Positions 37,001 to 45,398 of a DNA stretch of 64,000 bases are shown here, piece by piece. The position numbers and the translations under genes are program-made. The notes under the pieces are model-generated. The model was not told the DNA's origin. It saw only the letters and a list, made by a program, of their open reading frames with translations, and ran no database searches. Source of the DNA: Planctomycetota bacterium (lineage in GTDB: Bacteria; Planctomycetota; Planctomycetia; Gemmatales; HRBIN36); the NCBI GenBank assembly GCA_014584395.1, contig JACTMY010000002.1, forward strand, positions 1 to 64,000, in the 5' to 3' direction. Numbering within the stretch: the first letter of the stretch is position 1; each line of letters opens with the position of its first letter.

Positions 37001-39474
37001 GCTTGCCGCTGCTGGAGCAAGCGTTGCCGCTCCGCTTCGGCCATGGCGGCTTGGGCCGCGGCTTGCCGCCGCGCGGCTTCGGCGGCCAGGGCCAACTCCG
37101 CCTGGCGGCGCGCTCGCTCGGCGTGGAGCGCTTGCTGACGCTCCCATTCCTGCCGCCGCTGCAGTTCGAGTTGAGCCTGCAAGGCACGCTGCTCCGCTTG
37201 CTGGCTCATGAAGGTGATTTGCACGTCGAAGGGATAGCGTTTCTTCAAACGGCCAAAAAGTTCGACGGCCACGACCCATTGTCCGCCGTTCATGGCTTGT
37301 TGGGCTTCCAGAAGAGCGGCTTCCCGGGCAATGGCCTCTTGCTGCAGCCGGATGCGTTCGGTCGGCCCCAGCAGGGTCAGACGCGCCAGTTCGGCCAAGC
37401 GCAGCTTCAGCTCGAACTGGCTGCGGACGAAGATGCTGCCCCGGCCGACTTCATAGCCAAACTCCGCGTCCACCATGTGGGTGGTGACCGTGTAGCTGTT
37501 GGTCTGTTGAACCACGCCGAAGACGAAATAACGCACCCGCAAAGCGCGGGCCAACCAGCGGCGGGCCGCGTGATGGTTCATCACGTCGTAGACGTTCAGC
37601 CCCAGCCGGGTCATGTACCAGAACAATTGCCCTTGATCGACGACGTCGAAAGGCGGACTGAAGTAGGGCGCCAGGCGCTCCGGGGTCCAGCCGCTCAGCC
37701 CCGGCGGCACGACCCGAGGGTCGCCGACGATAAGGAAGTTGAGAATGGCGATGCGTTCGCGGTAGATCGGCGGCCGCGGCACCGGCTGAATGATGACCAC
37801 CGGCGGCGGCAGATGGGGCCGGCAAGCCGCGATGCGCGCTTCGATGTCCATGCGGGTAGGGCCAAGCTGTTGCGCCAGTTCAAAATGGAACATGGCTTCC
37901 TGATAGTGGCCGCGGCGAAACAGGTTTTCACCCAGTTCGATCTGCAGGGCGAACAGGCGCTGTTGCAGCGATGGCGCCAGGGGCACCGACAGGGACGTGG
38001 TCGGCACGACCTGTCCGGGCGGCGGAGGCGGAGGAAGCCGCTGAAAATCATCGATCCGCAAGTTGCCGAACGCGGGCGGCTTAGCCGCGGTGGTGATGAT
38101 GGGGGGAGGGGGCGGCGCCTGGGGTTGAAGCGGCGGTAGTTCCTTCAAGGCTTCCTCGACTGGCACCGGCGGGGGCACGTCGGCCTGGAGCCGCTGTTGA
38201 TAGGCCAACTTTTCCTCATCGGTCATGAGCAGTTGCTGGGCCAATTCAGGCAGCCGTTGCATCAATTCCTGGCTGTTGCGCGCGGTGACGCGACCGGTTT
38301 GAACGATCAGGCCCGACGACGCTTCGACCAACCGTGCGTTGACGGTTAGCAGGCCGTTTAGAGATGCCAAGCTGCCGACGACAAGATATTTGATTTGAGC
38401 CATTCGGCCCACTTCGGAGCGTTGATCTTGTTGATCAATCAGGCCGTGGGGTTCGACCTTCAACTCCGCCATGACCTTGGCCAGTTGGCTGCGTTCAACC
38501 AGGTCGAAGCGGCTTTTGAAATGGGGCAGGAGTTCATCGGCCAGCGTCGGTCCGGCCATGGGGAAGCCCACGTCGCCGCGCACTTCGAAGTCGGCCACGC
38601 TGAGCCGATCGCGGCGGCTCTGGATGGCCAATTGACAATCGGCGATCTCATCCCGAACGAGCGGGGTGTTCCAGGCCTTGGCCGCTTCCTGCAGCAGGGC
38701 CAAGGCTTGCTCCCATTGTTGCGGGTCTTTTCTCAATTCGGCGGCCCGCTGCCGCAGGTCGTCGTAAGTGGTGAGGGATTGGCGAAGTTCCGCGCTCTTG
38801 CGGCGTGTTTCGGCATCATCCTCCAGGGTCAACCATTGTTCGTAGGCCAGGAGCAGCGCCCGCAGGTTGTCCTCCTTGCGCGCCTGTTCGATTTCCGCCC
38901 GGAGTCGCTGTTTGCGCTGCTGTTGGTCGGCCTGGCTGGCCCACATGGCGTCGGCCTGCCGTTTGAGGACCATGAGCCGGCCTGTATCGTCCACGGTGCC
39001 AAATTGTGCGAGGGCCTGGGTAGCCAGCTTGGAGGCCTCTTCGGCTCGGCCCTGGTGCAGGATTGCCTCGATGTCCTGAAGCGTGGTTTGCAAAGTGGTC
39101 TGCTGGGCGATGAGCACCCGCACCTTGTCGATCTGCAGCCGGACGCTGTCGGTGTCCTGGGCCTTTTTCGCTTTCTCGAACTCGGCCAGGGCCTCAGGAT
39201 ATTTGCGTTCGGCCATGGCAGCGAGGCCGGAGAGCATCGCCTGGTGGTATTCCGCTTCCTGGGACGAATACATGTAGCCCAGACCGGCCATGGGGCCAAA
39301 GTCGGTCTGATGCAGGGCGTTGTCCCGTGAAGCATCCTGGGGGGCGGCGGCCTCGGCGGTGGTCGCGGTCGTGCCTTGGGGAGCGGTCGTTGGGGCGGGC
39401 TTGGACTTTTCGCAACCTGCGGCCCAAAGGGATAACCCACTCAGCAGCACCATAATCCAATGGAAACGTGACAT
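34027..39474 (-). CDS. Giant lipoprotein with two CsgG/FlgO-like domains and TPR/coiled-coil tail
   Basis: About 1815 residues. The signal peptide ends with lipobox Cys21 (SLWAAGCEKS), so it should be lipid-anchored outside the inner membrane. Residues 75-285 are TPR-like. A CsgG/FlgO-like domain lies at 290-417 (SVADFEVRGDVG, DLVERSQLAKVMAEL, IKYLVVGSL) and a second, divergent one at 571-705 (RIAILNFLIVGDP, YFVFGVVQQTNSY), with a proline-rich linker between. From 720 on, long Arg/Glu/Ala coiled coils alternate with TPR units to the end. ATG 39474 has AAGGA 7 bases upstream; the frame to 39822 has no signal sequence. It may be an envelope scaffold; the function is unknown. Confidence 0.85.
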   Translation of the reverse strand: MSRFHWIMVLLSGLSLWAAGCEKSKPAPTTAPQGTTATTAEAAAPQDASRDNALHQTDFGPMAGLGYMYSSQEAEYHQAMLSGLAAMAERKYPEALAEFEKAKKAQDTDSVRLQIDKVRVLIAQQTTLQTTLQDIEAILHQGRAEEASKLATQALAQFGTVDDTGRLMVLKRQADAMWASQADQQQRKQRLRAEIEQARKEDNLRALLLAYEQWLTLEDDAETRRKSAELRQSLTTYDDLRQRAAELRKDPQQWEQALALLQEAAKAWNTPLVRDEIADCQLAIQSRRDRLSVADFEVRGDVGFPMAGPTLADELLPHFKSRFDLVERSQLAKVMAELKVEPHGLIDQQDQRSEVGRMAQIKYLVVGSLASLNGLLTVNARLVEASSGLIVQTGRVTARNSQELMQRLPELAQQLLMTDEEKLAYQQRLQADVPPPVPVEEALKELPPLQPQAPPPPPIITTAAKPPAFGNLRIDDFQRLPPPPPPGQVVPTTSLSVPLAPSLQQRLFALQIELGENLFRRGHYQEAMFHFELAQQLGPTRMDIEARIAACRPHLPPPVVIIQPVPRPPIYRERIAILNFLIVGDPRVVPPGLSGWTPERLAPYFSPPFDVVDQGQLFWYMTRLGLNVYDVMNHHAARRWLARALRVRYFVFGVVQQTNSYTVTTHMVDAEFGYEVGRGSIFVRSQFELKLRLAELARLTLLGPTERIRLQQEAIAREAALLEAQQAMNGGQWVVAVELFGRLKKRYPFDVQITFMSQQAEQRALQAQLELQRRQEWERQQALHAERARRQAELALAAEAARRQAAAQAAMAEAERQRLLQQRQAASQQLLIQARVALGQANFTIAIQQFESAAALHPSEAILLELAQARARDEELRRQRTLQEMARRDQELRRQRERELADARARHEEERRRRDQAERDRLLELQNNQRAAYQRLLDDSQLAMAKGEWAAAVSFLQSARQLQRTDEVERLLNQALMEQARASAKAQDAAKLAELERKLAEEKAKRKAAEELAKQNEQLYLAALEAARKAEQEQQHELALAKYEEAGRLFKTDHVLTGMERNRKALQTRQQEQADRQRREQQEQRRRGELTRLKQQAQQAEAQKQFEQALQSYEEALKLAPGDVELLTGQSRARIARDQSLVEKRLHEAARHKEARAAELNKLARSSIAAKQFDAAEAYIEELKKTAPQDPTHPLLVLELETARKRQEAELAKAKADEKAKAEAERRRQTQIAEEERRKQTEQLSRYLAQADQALLEGQFELAQTYIQEAAKLARTDPRIGQMQRKWEQAKRTADLAKAKAEADAKTKAESRKKEHEKQYEDLMRAGREALSQKNYQDAVNNFKEALKLFPNDGDASLLLGMAEKYHQAEVVATDREKREAAEKAKAEADAKAKADAEEKARIKEREEAKAREEARVKQELQQRRSQSQAQLRLGRTAMNEGRFEDAMRAFQEALRLDPTNEEATTQLALARQRNEARKKAEEEAASNQQQDAAKKQAELQAALKAGQDAMAAKRYNDAIKAFEQVLKIDPNHTEAKFRLNLARQLAKEPTRPVDTSPAGKDDAAKKQAEFMSHMRAGAAAFAAKKYEEAVQHYTAAVQLNPRDPLANRALNDSKKALEDSKKRPPEPPSDDAAKKQAEFMSHMRAGAAAFAAKKYEEAVQHYTAAVQLNPRDPLANRALNDSKKALEDSKKKPPGQPTQPSRPDPRPPVGPAQGQNPNQAEYARQMQLGQQMDRQRKWAEAIAAYQAALAAVPNDPRAKAALNMAEFNQFMQTGQQFMQERKNAEAVKAFEAALERIPNHPEATRRLQEAKRGR
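34399..34584 (-). repeat. Tandem repeat unit, copy nearer the C-terminus
   Basis: 186 bases (62 codons, one TPR unit starting DDAAKKQAEFMSHM), 97% identical to 34606-34791. The two copies have a 207-base period. All six differences are synonymous. Confidence 0.95.
34606..34791 (-). repeat. Tandem repeat unit, copy nearer the N-terminus
   Basis: Partner of 34399-34584. It encodes residues about 1562-1623 of the giant lipoprotein, with an amino-acid sequence identical to the other copy over 62 residues. Confidence 0.95.
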
Positions 39475-39816
39475 GGCAGGATCCTTCACTTTCGGAGAAA
39501 ACGCCTTCTTGGGCCAACTCATCCATGAACGACGGGGAGAATGGGCACTTGCGCCAACGGAGCGAATCGGGCCGATGGGTTTCTTGGCCACGAGGGCTGA
39601 TTCGGTCCATGCCGTCGATACAGATTGACAAGGACCGCTCGCTTTTGGAGCGGGTATGTGAATAATAAGAGAAGCTTGGGGCAACAGCAAGCCAGCTTGC
39701 CCTACCGAAATAGAATCAACCATGAGCATCGATCTACTCCGCATTCCTGGGACTTGCCGTTCACTTGATGTTGGTTCAACCCGGTTCGTGACACACCGCG
39801 TTTGAGGATTCATGAC
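39475..39816. other. 342-bp divergent intergenic region
   Basis: It lies between the giant lipoprotein gene (minus) and the phosphatase-superfamily gene (plus). I see no gene. It carries a good promoter candidate for the lipoprotein gene at 39662-39690. The segment GCAAGCCAGCTTGCC near 39687-39701 is a short inverted repeat. Confidence 0.5.
39662..39690 (-). promoter_or_regulatory. Candidate promoter for the giant lipoprotein gene
   Basis: On the minus strand TTGCTG (39690-39685), exactly 17 bases, then TATTAT (39667-39662; five of six to TATAAT). The predicted transcript would have a leader of about 180 bases. Confidence 0.5.
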
Positions 39817-41547
39817 ATGCATGTCAGGGCCGCGATGGGGCGATGGGCGGGATTCTTTGTGGTCGGCTGTTTCCTGGCCCTGGGAACCTGGATCTGGCCC
39901 GAACCGCCCGTTCAGGCGGACGGCGGCAAGGAACCTTCCGCTTCACCGAAGCTGGCCGTGCTCATCGTCATCGATCAGCTTCGCGGCGACTATCCCGATC
40001 GTTGGCGCGAGTTGTTTGGCCCCGATGGGTTCAATCGCATCCGCCGCGAGGGCGTGATGTTCACGCAGTGCCATTACCCTTACGCCAACACGGTCACCGG
40101 CGCGGGGCATGCCAGCGTGGCCACGGGCTGCCCGCCGCGGGTCCATGGCGTCATCGGCAATGAATGGTACGACCGCGCCCAGGCCAAGTCCGTCTATTGT
40201 GCGTCGACGGAGCGGCCGATGCGCGTGCCGCTTAGCCGCGAAGGAGCGAAGAAAAGCCGAGGTTATGGCAGCCCCGAAAGGCTGTTCGCACCCACCTTGG
40301 CCGATGAACTGAAACGGCACTCCCAAGGACGGGGCAGAGTGGCGGCCTTTTCCATGAAGGATCGCGGTGCTATCCTGGCGGGTGGACAAAAGGCGGACGC
40401 CGTCTATTGGTTTGATGAAGCCGAGGGGGATTTCATCACCTCCACGTTCTACCGCGAAGAGCTTCACCCCTGGGCGAAAGCCCTCAACGACAGTCGGCGT
40501 GTCGACTTTTGGTTCGGCAAGGATTGGACGAGACTCCGCGACGACGTCGACTATGTGCGCCACAGCGGACCTGATGAGGTGGCCGAGGAAGCGACAGGTT
40601 ACGGCCAGGGCCGGACCTTCCCGCATCCCATGACCGGCGAACTGCCCAAGCCCGGAAAGGCATACTATGCCGCGCTCTACAACTCCCCCTTCGCCAATGA
40701 ATTACTGCTCGAATTAGCCAAGAAGGCGATCCTTGAGGAACAATTGGGACGGCGGAGCGATCCGGATTTCCTCGCCATCAGCTTCTCCGCCAACGATCCC
40801 ATCGGTCATTGCTGGGGACCGGATTCCCAGGAAGTGCTCGACGTCACGCTCCGCACCGACCTGCTGCTCGCCGATCTGTTCCGCTTCCTGGACGAACACG
40901 TCGGCCGGGGGAATTATGTCCTCGCCCTCACCTCGGACCATGGCGTGTGCCCGCTGCCCGAGATGGCCCGCCGCCAGGGACAGGGCGAAGCCGGTCGCAT
41001 CTCCCTTTCGGAAATCCGCAAAGCCGCCGAGGTCCATCTGCGGCAAGTCTTTGGCGGCACGGAGAAGAGCCGCTGGATCGAGAGCGTGGAAAATTATGAT
41101 TTCTACCTTCATCATCGCTTGATCCAGTCAAGCGGGCTGGATCAGGTGAAAGTGCAATCTGAACTAGCCAACTTCCTCAAATCGCAGCCACACGTCGTCG
41201 CCACCTATACGGCCGCGGAGTTGAAGGATGGCGACGCCCCGCTTGGCGATCCTTACTTCGCCAAGGTGCTGGAGTCCTTTCACCCGGAACGCAGCGGCGA
41301 CGTCATGGTGGTCTGTCAGCCTTACTTTTTCGCAAGCTCCAGGTTGACGGGGACCACCCATGGCTCGCCCCATCCTTACGACACGCACGTTCCCCTGATG
41401 CTGCTCGGCGGCAACTTCCAAGCCCAAATCCGCTCCGACCCGACCACGCCTCTGGCGGCATCGGTGATTCTGGCCCAGGCACTCGGGATTCCCTTCCCCT
41501 CGGCCACGGAAAAGATTCCCGTGAACCTCTTTCAACCGGCCAAATAG
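39817..41547 (+). CDS. Alkaline phosphatase superfamily / nucleotide pyrophosphatase-type enzyme
   Basis: 576 residues with an N-terminal signal peptide (FFVVGCFLALGTWIW). Metal-site features of the superfamily are VLIVIDQLRGDY (first Asp), YANTVTGAGHAS (Thr nucleophile), FSANDPIGHCWGPDS (Asp/His pair), LTSDHGVCPLPE (Asp-His) and GTTHGSPHPYD (last His). This matches type I phosphodiesterase/PhoA-like proteins such as PafA with a Thr nucleophile. The substrate (phosphomonoester or diester) cannot be decided. AGGA precedes ATG 39817; TTG 39802 and ATG 39835 are alternatives. Confidence 0.87.
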   Translation: MHVRAAMGRWAGFFVVGCFLALGTWIWPEPPVQADGGKEPSASPKLAVLIVIDQLRGDYPDRWRELFGPDGFNRIRREGVMFTQCHYPYANTVTGAGHASVATGCPPRVHGVIGNEWYDRAQAKSVYCASTERPMRVPLSREGAKKSRGYGSPERLFAPTLADELKRHSQGRGRVAAFSMKDRGAILAGGQKADAVYWFDEAEGDFITSTFYREELHPWAKALNDSRRVDFWFGKDWTRLRDDVDYVRHSGPDEVAEEATGYGQGRTFPHPMTGELPKPGKAYYAALYNSPFANELLLELAKKAILEEQLGRRSDPDFLAISFSANDPIGHCWGPDSQEVLDVTLRTDLLLADLFRFLDEHVGRGNYVLALTSDHGVCPLPEMARRQGQGEAGRISLSEIRKAAEVHLRQVFGGTEKSRWIESVENYDFYLHHRLIQSSGLDQVKVQSELANFLKSQPHVVATYTAAELKDGDAPLGDPYFAKVLESFHPERSGDVMVVCQPYFFASSRLTGTTHGSPHPYDTHVPLMLLGGNFQAQIRSDPTTPLAASVILAQALGIPFPSATEKIPVNLFQPAK

Positions 41548-41605
41548 CCGCCGCCTGAGCACACAGCACGAACCATTGGCCCCTTCTCGCATCCGCCTTG
41601 CGGGC

Positions 41606-42502
41606 TTAACCTGGCCGCGGCCGCACTGCTTGAACTGCCGCTGTTTGGCCGCTTCGTTGAAACTGCAGCACGAACATCAGCAGGACCGCGTAGAACGGCA
41701 CACTCAGGACGCCGATGCTGAACTGCGGACCCATCATCATGGGCCAAACGCCATCCGCTTCATGCAGCACCCGCAGGGCTTTGTGATTGATGAAAAACAG
41801 GAACACAATGAGAAACACCGACAGGCGGTTGATCCCATGGTCCTGGCGCATTTGTTTCATAAGCCAAAGCAGGGGCAGGGAGAGCAGGATCAGGGAATGA
41901 TCCCAGGAAATCGGAGAAAGGAGCACCATTCCCGTCACCGTCATGGCAAACGATGCATCCGCCTGCGCGGGGGTTTGCTGCGGAGACGTCCTGCTGGCGA
42001 TGGCCCCGATCACGCAGCCAGCGGTGAGAAGCACACCCAGCCAGGCGATCCCTGGCTTTGCCATCCAAGGCAAAATACCCTCCGCGGGGCTGCCGATGAA
42101 AAGCCTTTTCCAGAATCCCCACGCCGATGCATTCGCTTTGTCCGTCCGAAAAGTGTTTAAGCTCGGAAGCACGTTCTGAAGATAGTCCTGATACGCTTCG
42201 ACTCCCAACACCAGAATCGTCAGGAGCGTCGCCGTCACGATCATGGCCAGTCCCGCAGCGACGCTCCACCATTGCCCTCGCAACACAAAGTAAAGGAACA
42301 AGAATCCTGGCGTTAACTTGATCACCGTTGCCAGGCCAAGCCAAACGCCAGTCCAGCAAGCGCGGTGCGATCGGCTGGCCAGCCAGGCGAAGGTGATCAG
42401 CAGCAACAGGACGCCGTTGAGCTGCCCTTGTGCGATTTGCTGCCGGAGCGGATTGTAGATAATGAGCAGAGCCAAGCAGGGCAACCAAAGCCAGGCAGGC
42501 AC
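41606..42502 (-). CDS. GT87-like integral membrane glycosyltransferase, C-terminal fragment
   Basis: 298 residues from a GTG at 42502, with about eight hydrophobic segments (LWLPCLALLIIYNPLR, GVLLLLITFAWLAS, TGMVLLSPISWDHSLILL). IAQGQLNGVLLLL is the GQxN motif of GT87/DUF2029 mannosyltransferases that use polyprenyl-linked donors. It is in the same frame as the upstream fragment and separated from it only by TAG at 42530-42532, so it is most likely the larger part of one disrupted gene. No strong ribosome site precedes the GTG. Confidence 0.7.
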   Translation of the reverse strand: MPAWLWLPCLALLIIYNPLRQQIAQGQLNGVLLLLITFAWLASRSHRACWTGVWLGLATVIKLTPGFLFLYFVLRGQWWSVAAGLAMIVTATLLTILVLGVEAYQDYLQNVLPSLNTFRTDKANASAWGFWKRLFIGSPAEGILPWMAKPGIAWLGVLLTAGCVIGAIASRTSPQQTPAQADASFAMTVTGMVLLSPISWDHSLILLSLPLLWLMKQMRQDHGINRLSVFLIVFLFFINHKALRVLHEADGVWPMMMGPQFSIGVLSVPFYAVLLMFVLQFQRSGQTAAVQAVRPRPG

Positions 42503-42529
42503 ATCAAGTTCAAGCCCGCGGCAGCAGAG

Positions 42530-42916
42530 CTACAGAGCGAGCAAGATGAGGCCTAGGGAGAAGATGTTCCAGGTCAACAACGCCCAGCGATAGTCCATGA
42601 GTCCGAGAGGCAAGCCGAGCAAAACCGAAGTTGGCGGATGGGCGTTGTATTGGACGCGCATTTCTTCGCGTTTTAATCCCTGATCGAAAATGGGCAGATG
42701 TTTTGGCAGACACGTTGCATGTTCTTCGTAAACAGGCGAACCGGTGAGCCAATTGCGAGCGGCTACCCATTCTTGGACGAAGTCCATTTGCTCATGATCT
42801 ATGCACATGATCTGGACGAAGTTGTGCCCCCATGAATAAAAGATGAACAGGGCAACCAGTTGCCAAAGGAGCTTGATCCACCAGGGCCAGGAGGGGGAAT
42901 GCGAAGTCATAGGCAT
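42530..42916 (-). CDS. GT87-like membrane glycosyltransferase, N-terminal fragment
   Basis: 128 residues ending at an in-frame TAG inside a membrane helix (GLILLAL-stop-LCC). The first helix is LLWQLVALFIFYSW. The luminal loop has the acidic motif region MDFVQEWVAARNWLTG and the conserved YNAHPPTSVLLGLPLG typical of GT87/DUF2029 proteins. Together with the downstream fragment the family length is about 436 residues. It is either a pseudogene, a readthrough gene or a sequencing error. Confidence 0.7.
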   Translation of the reverse strand: MPMTSHSPSWPWWIKLLWQLVALFIFYSWGHNFVQIMCIDHEQMDFVQEWVAARNWLTGSPVYEEHATCLPKHLPIFDQGLKREEMRVQYNAHPPTSVLLGLPLGLMDYRWALLTWNIFSLGLILLAL

Positions 42917-43129
42917 CCTTCAGCGCCTGCTCATCATGCTTTCGTTCACGGTTCGGTCAAGCATGCTATTGTACCCCTGCCGTGAGCGGTAGAGCCACTC
43001 TTTCAGCAGGACTTGCCCCGCGTTCGGAGCAGCTTTCAAAGCCAAACGGTTCCAAAGAGAATTTCTGACTCCTGATGCTTCCCTTTCGCTCTTCGAATGC
43101 TAACTCAGCCCAATTTTCGCAGGCTAATT

Positions 43130-43138
43130 TGCTATGAT
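43130..43138 (+). promoter_or_regulatory. Candidate extended -10 promoter of the export operon
   Basis: TGCTATGAT (TGn plus TATGAT, five of six to TATAAT) stands 48 bases before the HlyD start. No clear -35 is present, as expected for extended -10 promoters. Confidence 0.4.
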
Positions 43139-43185
43139 AAAAGAGAAGCTTGATCTGTCCGCGTCCTTTGCTTCAAGGTTGCTCC

Positions 43186-44337
43186 ATGCGTCGAATCCTC
43201 TTTGTTAGTCTGATCTTGGCAGCCTTGGCGGGCGGCGGCTGGGTTTATCTCCATTTCACCTACAACGGCCAGGACAAACTTTACCTCTCCGGGTTCGTCG
43301 AGTCGCAAGAGATCAGGCTCGGATCCAAAATCGGCGGCCGGGTGGAAGCCGTGGAGGTGTTCGAAGGGCAAACGGTGCAGCCCGGGCAAGTCCTCGTTCG
43401 CATTGCCATCCCCGAACTGTTGGCGCAGCGCAAGCAAGCCGAGGCACGCCTTCAGGCAGCCCAGGCTCAATTGGATAAAGCCAAAAGTGGACCGCGCGAG
43501 GAGGAGATTCTTGCGGCCAAGGCGGCTTGGGAAGCAGCCCAGGCTCGATTAAAACGCACAAAGCGCGGCTGGCGAGATGAGGAGATCAAACAGGCTCAGA
43601 GCGAATTGGAAAGTGCCGAAGCGGACGTGAAACTGGCCCGGGAGGAGATGGAACGAGTGCTTCTGGCGGCTCGGCAAGCGGGGGTGCCGGTCACGAAGAA
43701 GGAACTGGACGCGGCACGGGCGGAACTGAGCCGCTCGGAGAGCCGCCGCAATGCCGCCTACGCTCGCTGGGACATGTACCGCACGGGCAGCCGAGAAGAA
43801 GATATCCTCGAAGCACAATCGGAGGCGGATAAGCTGGAGGCACAATATCTATTGCTGAAAAAGGGCACTCGGCCAGAGGACATCGATCTGGCCCTGGCCC
43901 AGGTGGAGGAAGCGCGCGGCCGACTGCAGCAGATCGAAGCGGACTGCGAAGAGGCCGTTGTGCGGTCGCCTGCCGTGGCCTATGTGGAAGTCGTGGCCGT
44001 CCGCGCGGGCGATTTGGTTGCGCCGAATCAGCCGGTCGTGAGAATCCTCAAGACGGAAGACGTTTGGATCAAGGTCTTCGTCCCTGAAACCAAGCTCGGC
44101 AAGGTCAAAAAGAATCAAGAAGCCGTGGTGACCATCGACAGCCATCCTGGCCGAACGTTCAAGGGCAGCGTCACCCATATCGCTTCCATCGCCGAATTCT
44201 TGCCGAGAAACGTTCAAAGCCCCGAGGAGCGCAAGAACCAGGTCTTTTTCGTCAAGGTCACGCTGACCGAGCCAGAGGCGGTGGCCATCTTCAAGCCCGG
44301 CATGGCGGCCAACGTGGTTTTATCCTTCGAACCATAA
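43186..44337 (+). CDS. HlyD-family membrane fusion protein
   Basis: 383 residues. One N-terminal membrane anchor (RRILFVSLILAALAGGGWVYL) precedes the lipoyl/barrel-sandwich half (GGRVEAVEVFEGQTVQPGQ). The long alpha-hairpin contains four related short motifs, GPREEEI, GWRDEEI, GSREEDI and GTRPEDI, as in YbhG-type adaptors. The second lipoyl half (VVRSPAVAYVEVVAVRAGD) and a beta-barrel domain (VWIKVFVPETKLG) complete it. ATG 43186 follows CAAGGT. It heads an operon with an ATPase and an ABC-2 permease, so it should bridge the exporter to the periplasm. Confidence 0.9.
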   Translation: MRRILFVSLILAALAGGGWVYLHFTYNGQDKLYLSGFVESQEIRLGSKIGGRVEAVEVFEGQTVQPGQVLVRIAIPELLAQRKQAEARLQAAQAQLDKAKSGPREEEILAAKAAWEAAQARLKRTKRGWRDEEIKQAQSELESAEADVKLAREEMERVLLAARQAGVPVTKKELDAARAELSRSESRRNAAYARWDMYRTGSREEDILEAQSEADKLEAQYLLLKKGTRPEDIDLALAQVEEARGRLQQIEADCEEAVVRSPAVAYVEVVAVRAGDLVAPNQPVVRILKTEDVWIKVFVPETKLGKVKKNQEAVVTIDSHPGRTFKGSVTHIASIAEFLPRNVQSPEERKNQVFFVKVTLTEPEAVAIFKPGMAANVVLSFEP

Positions 44338-44384
44338 AGGGCTGGATGCGTGCTTCGATTTGCTGATCCGGAAAGCCCCCAGCG

Positions 44385-45398
44385 ATGACCCTCACGCCAA
44401 CCCCGTCAACGCGCAACGCACCGTCCCCTTCGGGAAGCGGCGTGGTCATCGACATTCGCCAAGCGAGCGTCCGCTTCGGCAGTTTCACCGCGGTCGATCG
44501 CGTGAGTCTAACCGTGGGGCCGGGGGAAGTGTTCGGCCTGCTCGGTCCGAATGGCTCTGGCAAGACGACGCTCATTCGGGCCTTATGCGGGCTGATTTCC
44601 TTTGCCGAGGGAGAAGCCTTTGTCTTTGGCCGAGACGTGCGCACCGACGCCGAACGCATCCGCGGCCGCATCGGCTACATGTCGCAGAAGTTTTCTCTCT
44701 ATCAGGACCTGACCGCGCGGGAGAACATGGATTTCTATGCGGGGATTTATGGGTTGCCGCCGGCCTTGGCCCAGCAGCGCAAGCATGAGCTGATTCAATT
44801 GACCGGATTGGAACCATATCTCGATCGCCAGGCGGGCAAGTTGTCGGGAGGGTGGAAGCAGCGGCTGGCGATGGTGTGTGCGTTGATTCACAGCCCCCGC
44901 TTGGTGTTTCTCGACGAGCCGACAGCGGGCGTGGATCCCGTGGCGCGGCGCGATCTGTGGGACCTCCTGTTCCGCCTGGCCGCGGAAGGCATTACGCTCT
45001 TCGTCACCACGCATTACATGGACGAAGCGGAGCGTTGTGCCAGAGTGGGCTACATTTATCTCGGCGAGATGCTCGCCCTGGGCACGCCGCATGAACTGAA
45101 GCAGATGGAAGGCGTGACGCCGCCGGGCAGCCGCTGGCTGGAAATTTCAGGGATCGAGTCGGCCTCGCTTTTCACCCAGATGAAGGAGCGCCCGGGCGTG
45201 CATGAAGCGACGCTTTTCGGGTTGTCCATTCATGCGCTGGTCGACGCCCAGGCTTCGCTCCGCGACCTGGGACTGGACGACCCCCGCTTGACCGTTATCG
45301 AGACGGAACCCACGCTGGAGGACGTCTTCGTTTCGCTGTCCAAGGCCCAAGATCGCAAACTGCAATTGGCCACCTCGCCCCAAGGAGGAGGAGCATGA
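44385..45398 (+). CDS. ABC transporter ATP-binding protein
   Basis: 337 residues. Walker A GPNGSGKT is at 54-61, Q-loop [13 protein letters not shown] follows, the signature LSGGWKQR is at 153-160, Walker [13 protein letters not shown] starts near 173, and the H-loop is [12 protein letters not shown]. The C-terminal extension of about 90 residues is usual in the YbhF/CcmA-type exporters. It overlaps the permease gene by 4 bases (ATGA) and follows the HlyD gene by 47 bases. The cargo is unknown; YbhFSR-type drug or lipid export is the nearest analogy. Confidence 0.92.
   Translation: MTLTPTPSTRNAPSPSGSGVVIDIRQASVRFGSFTAVDRVSLTVGPGEVFGLLGPNGSGKTTLIRALCGLISFAEGEAFVFGRDVRTDAERIRGRIGYMSQKFSLYQDLTARENMDFYAGIYGLPPALAQQRKHELIQLTGLEPYLDRQAGKLSGGWKQRLAMVCALIHSPRLVFLDEPTAGVDPVARRDLWDLLFRLAAEGITLFVTTHYMDEAERCARVGYIYLGEMLALGTPHELKQMEGVTPPGSRWLEISGIESASLFTQMKERPGVHEATLFGLSIHALVDAQASLRDLGLDDPRLTVIETEPTLEDVFVSLSKAQDRKLQLATSPQGGGA

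Noticed and set aside
39475..39822. N-terminal extension of the giant lipoprotein frame
   Set aside because: The signal peptide and lipobox begin at the internal ATG 39474, which has a ribosome site; the extension crosses the candidate promoter.
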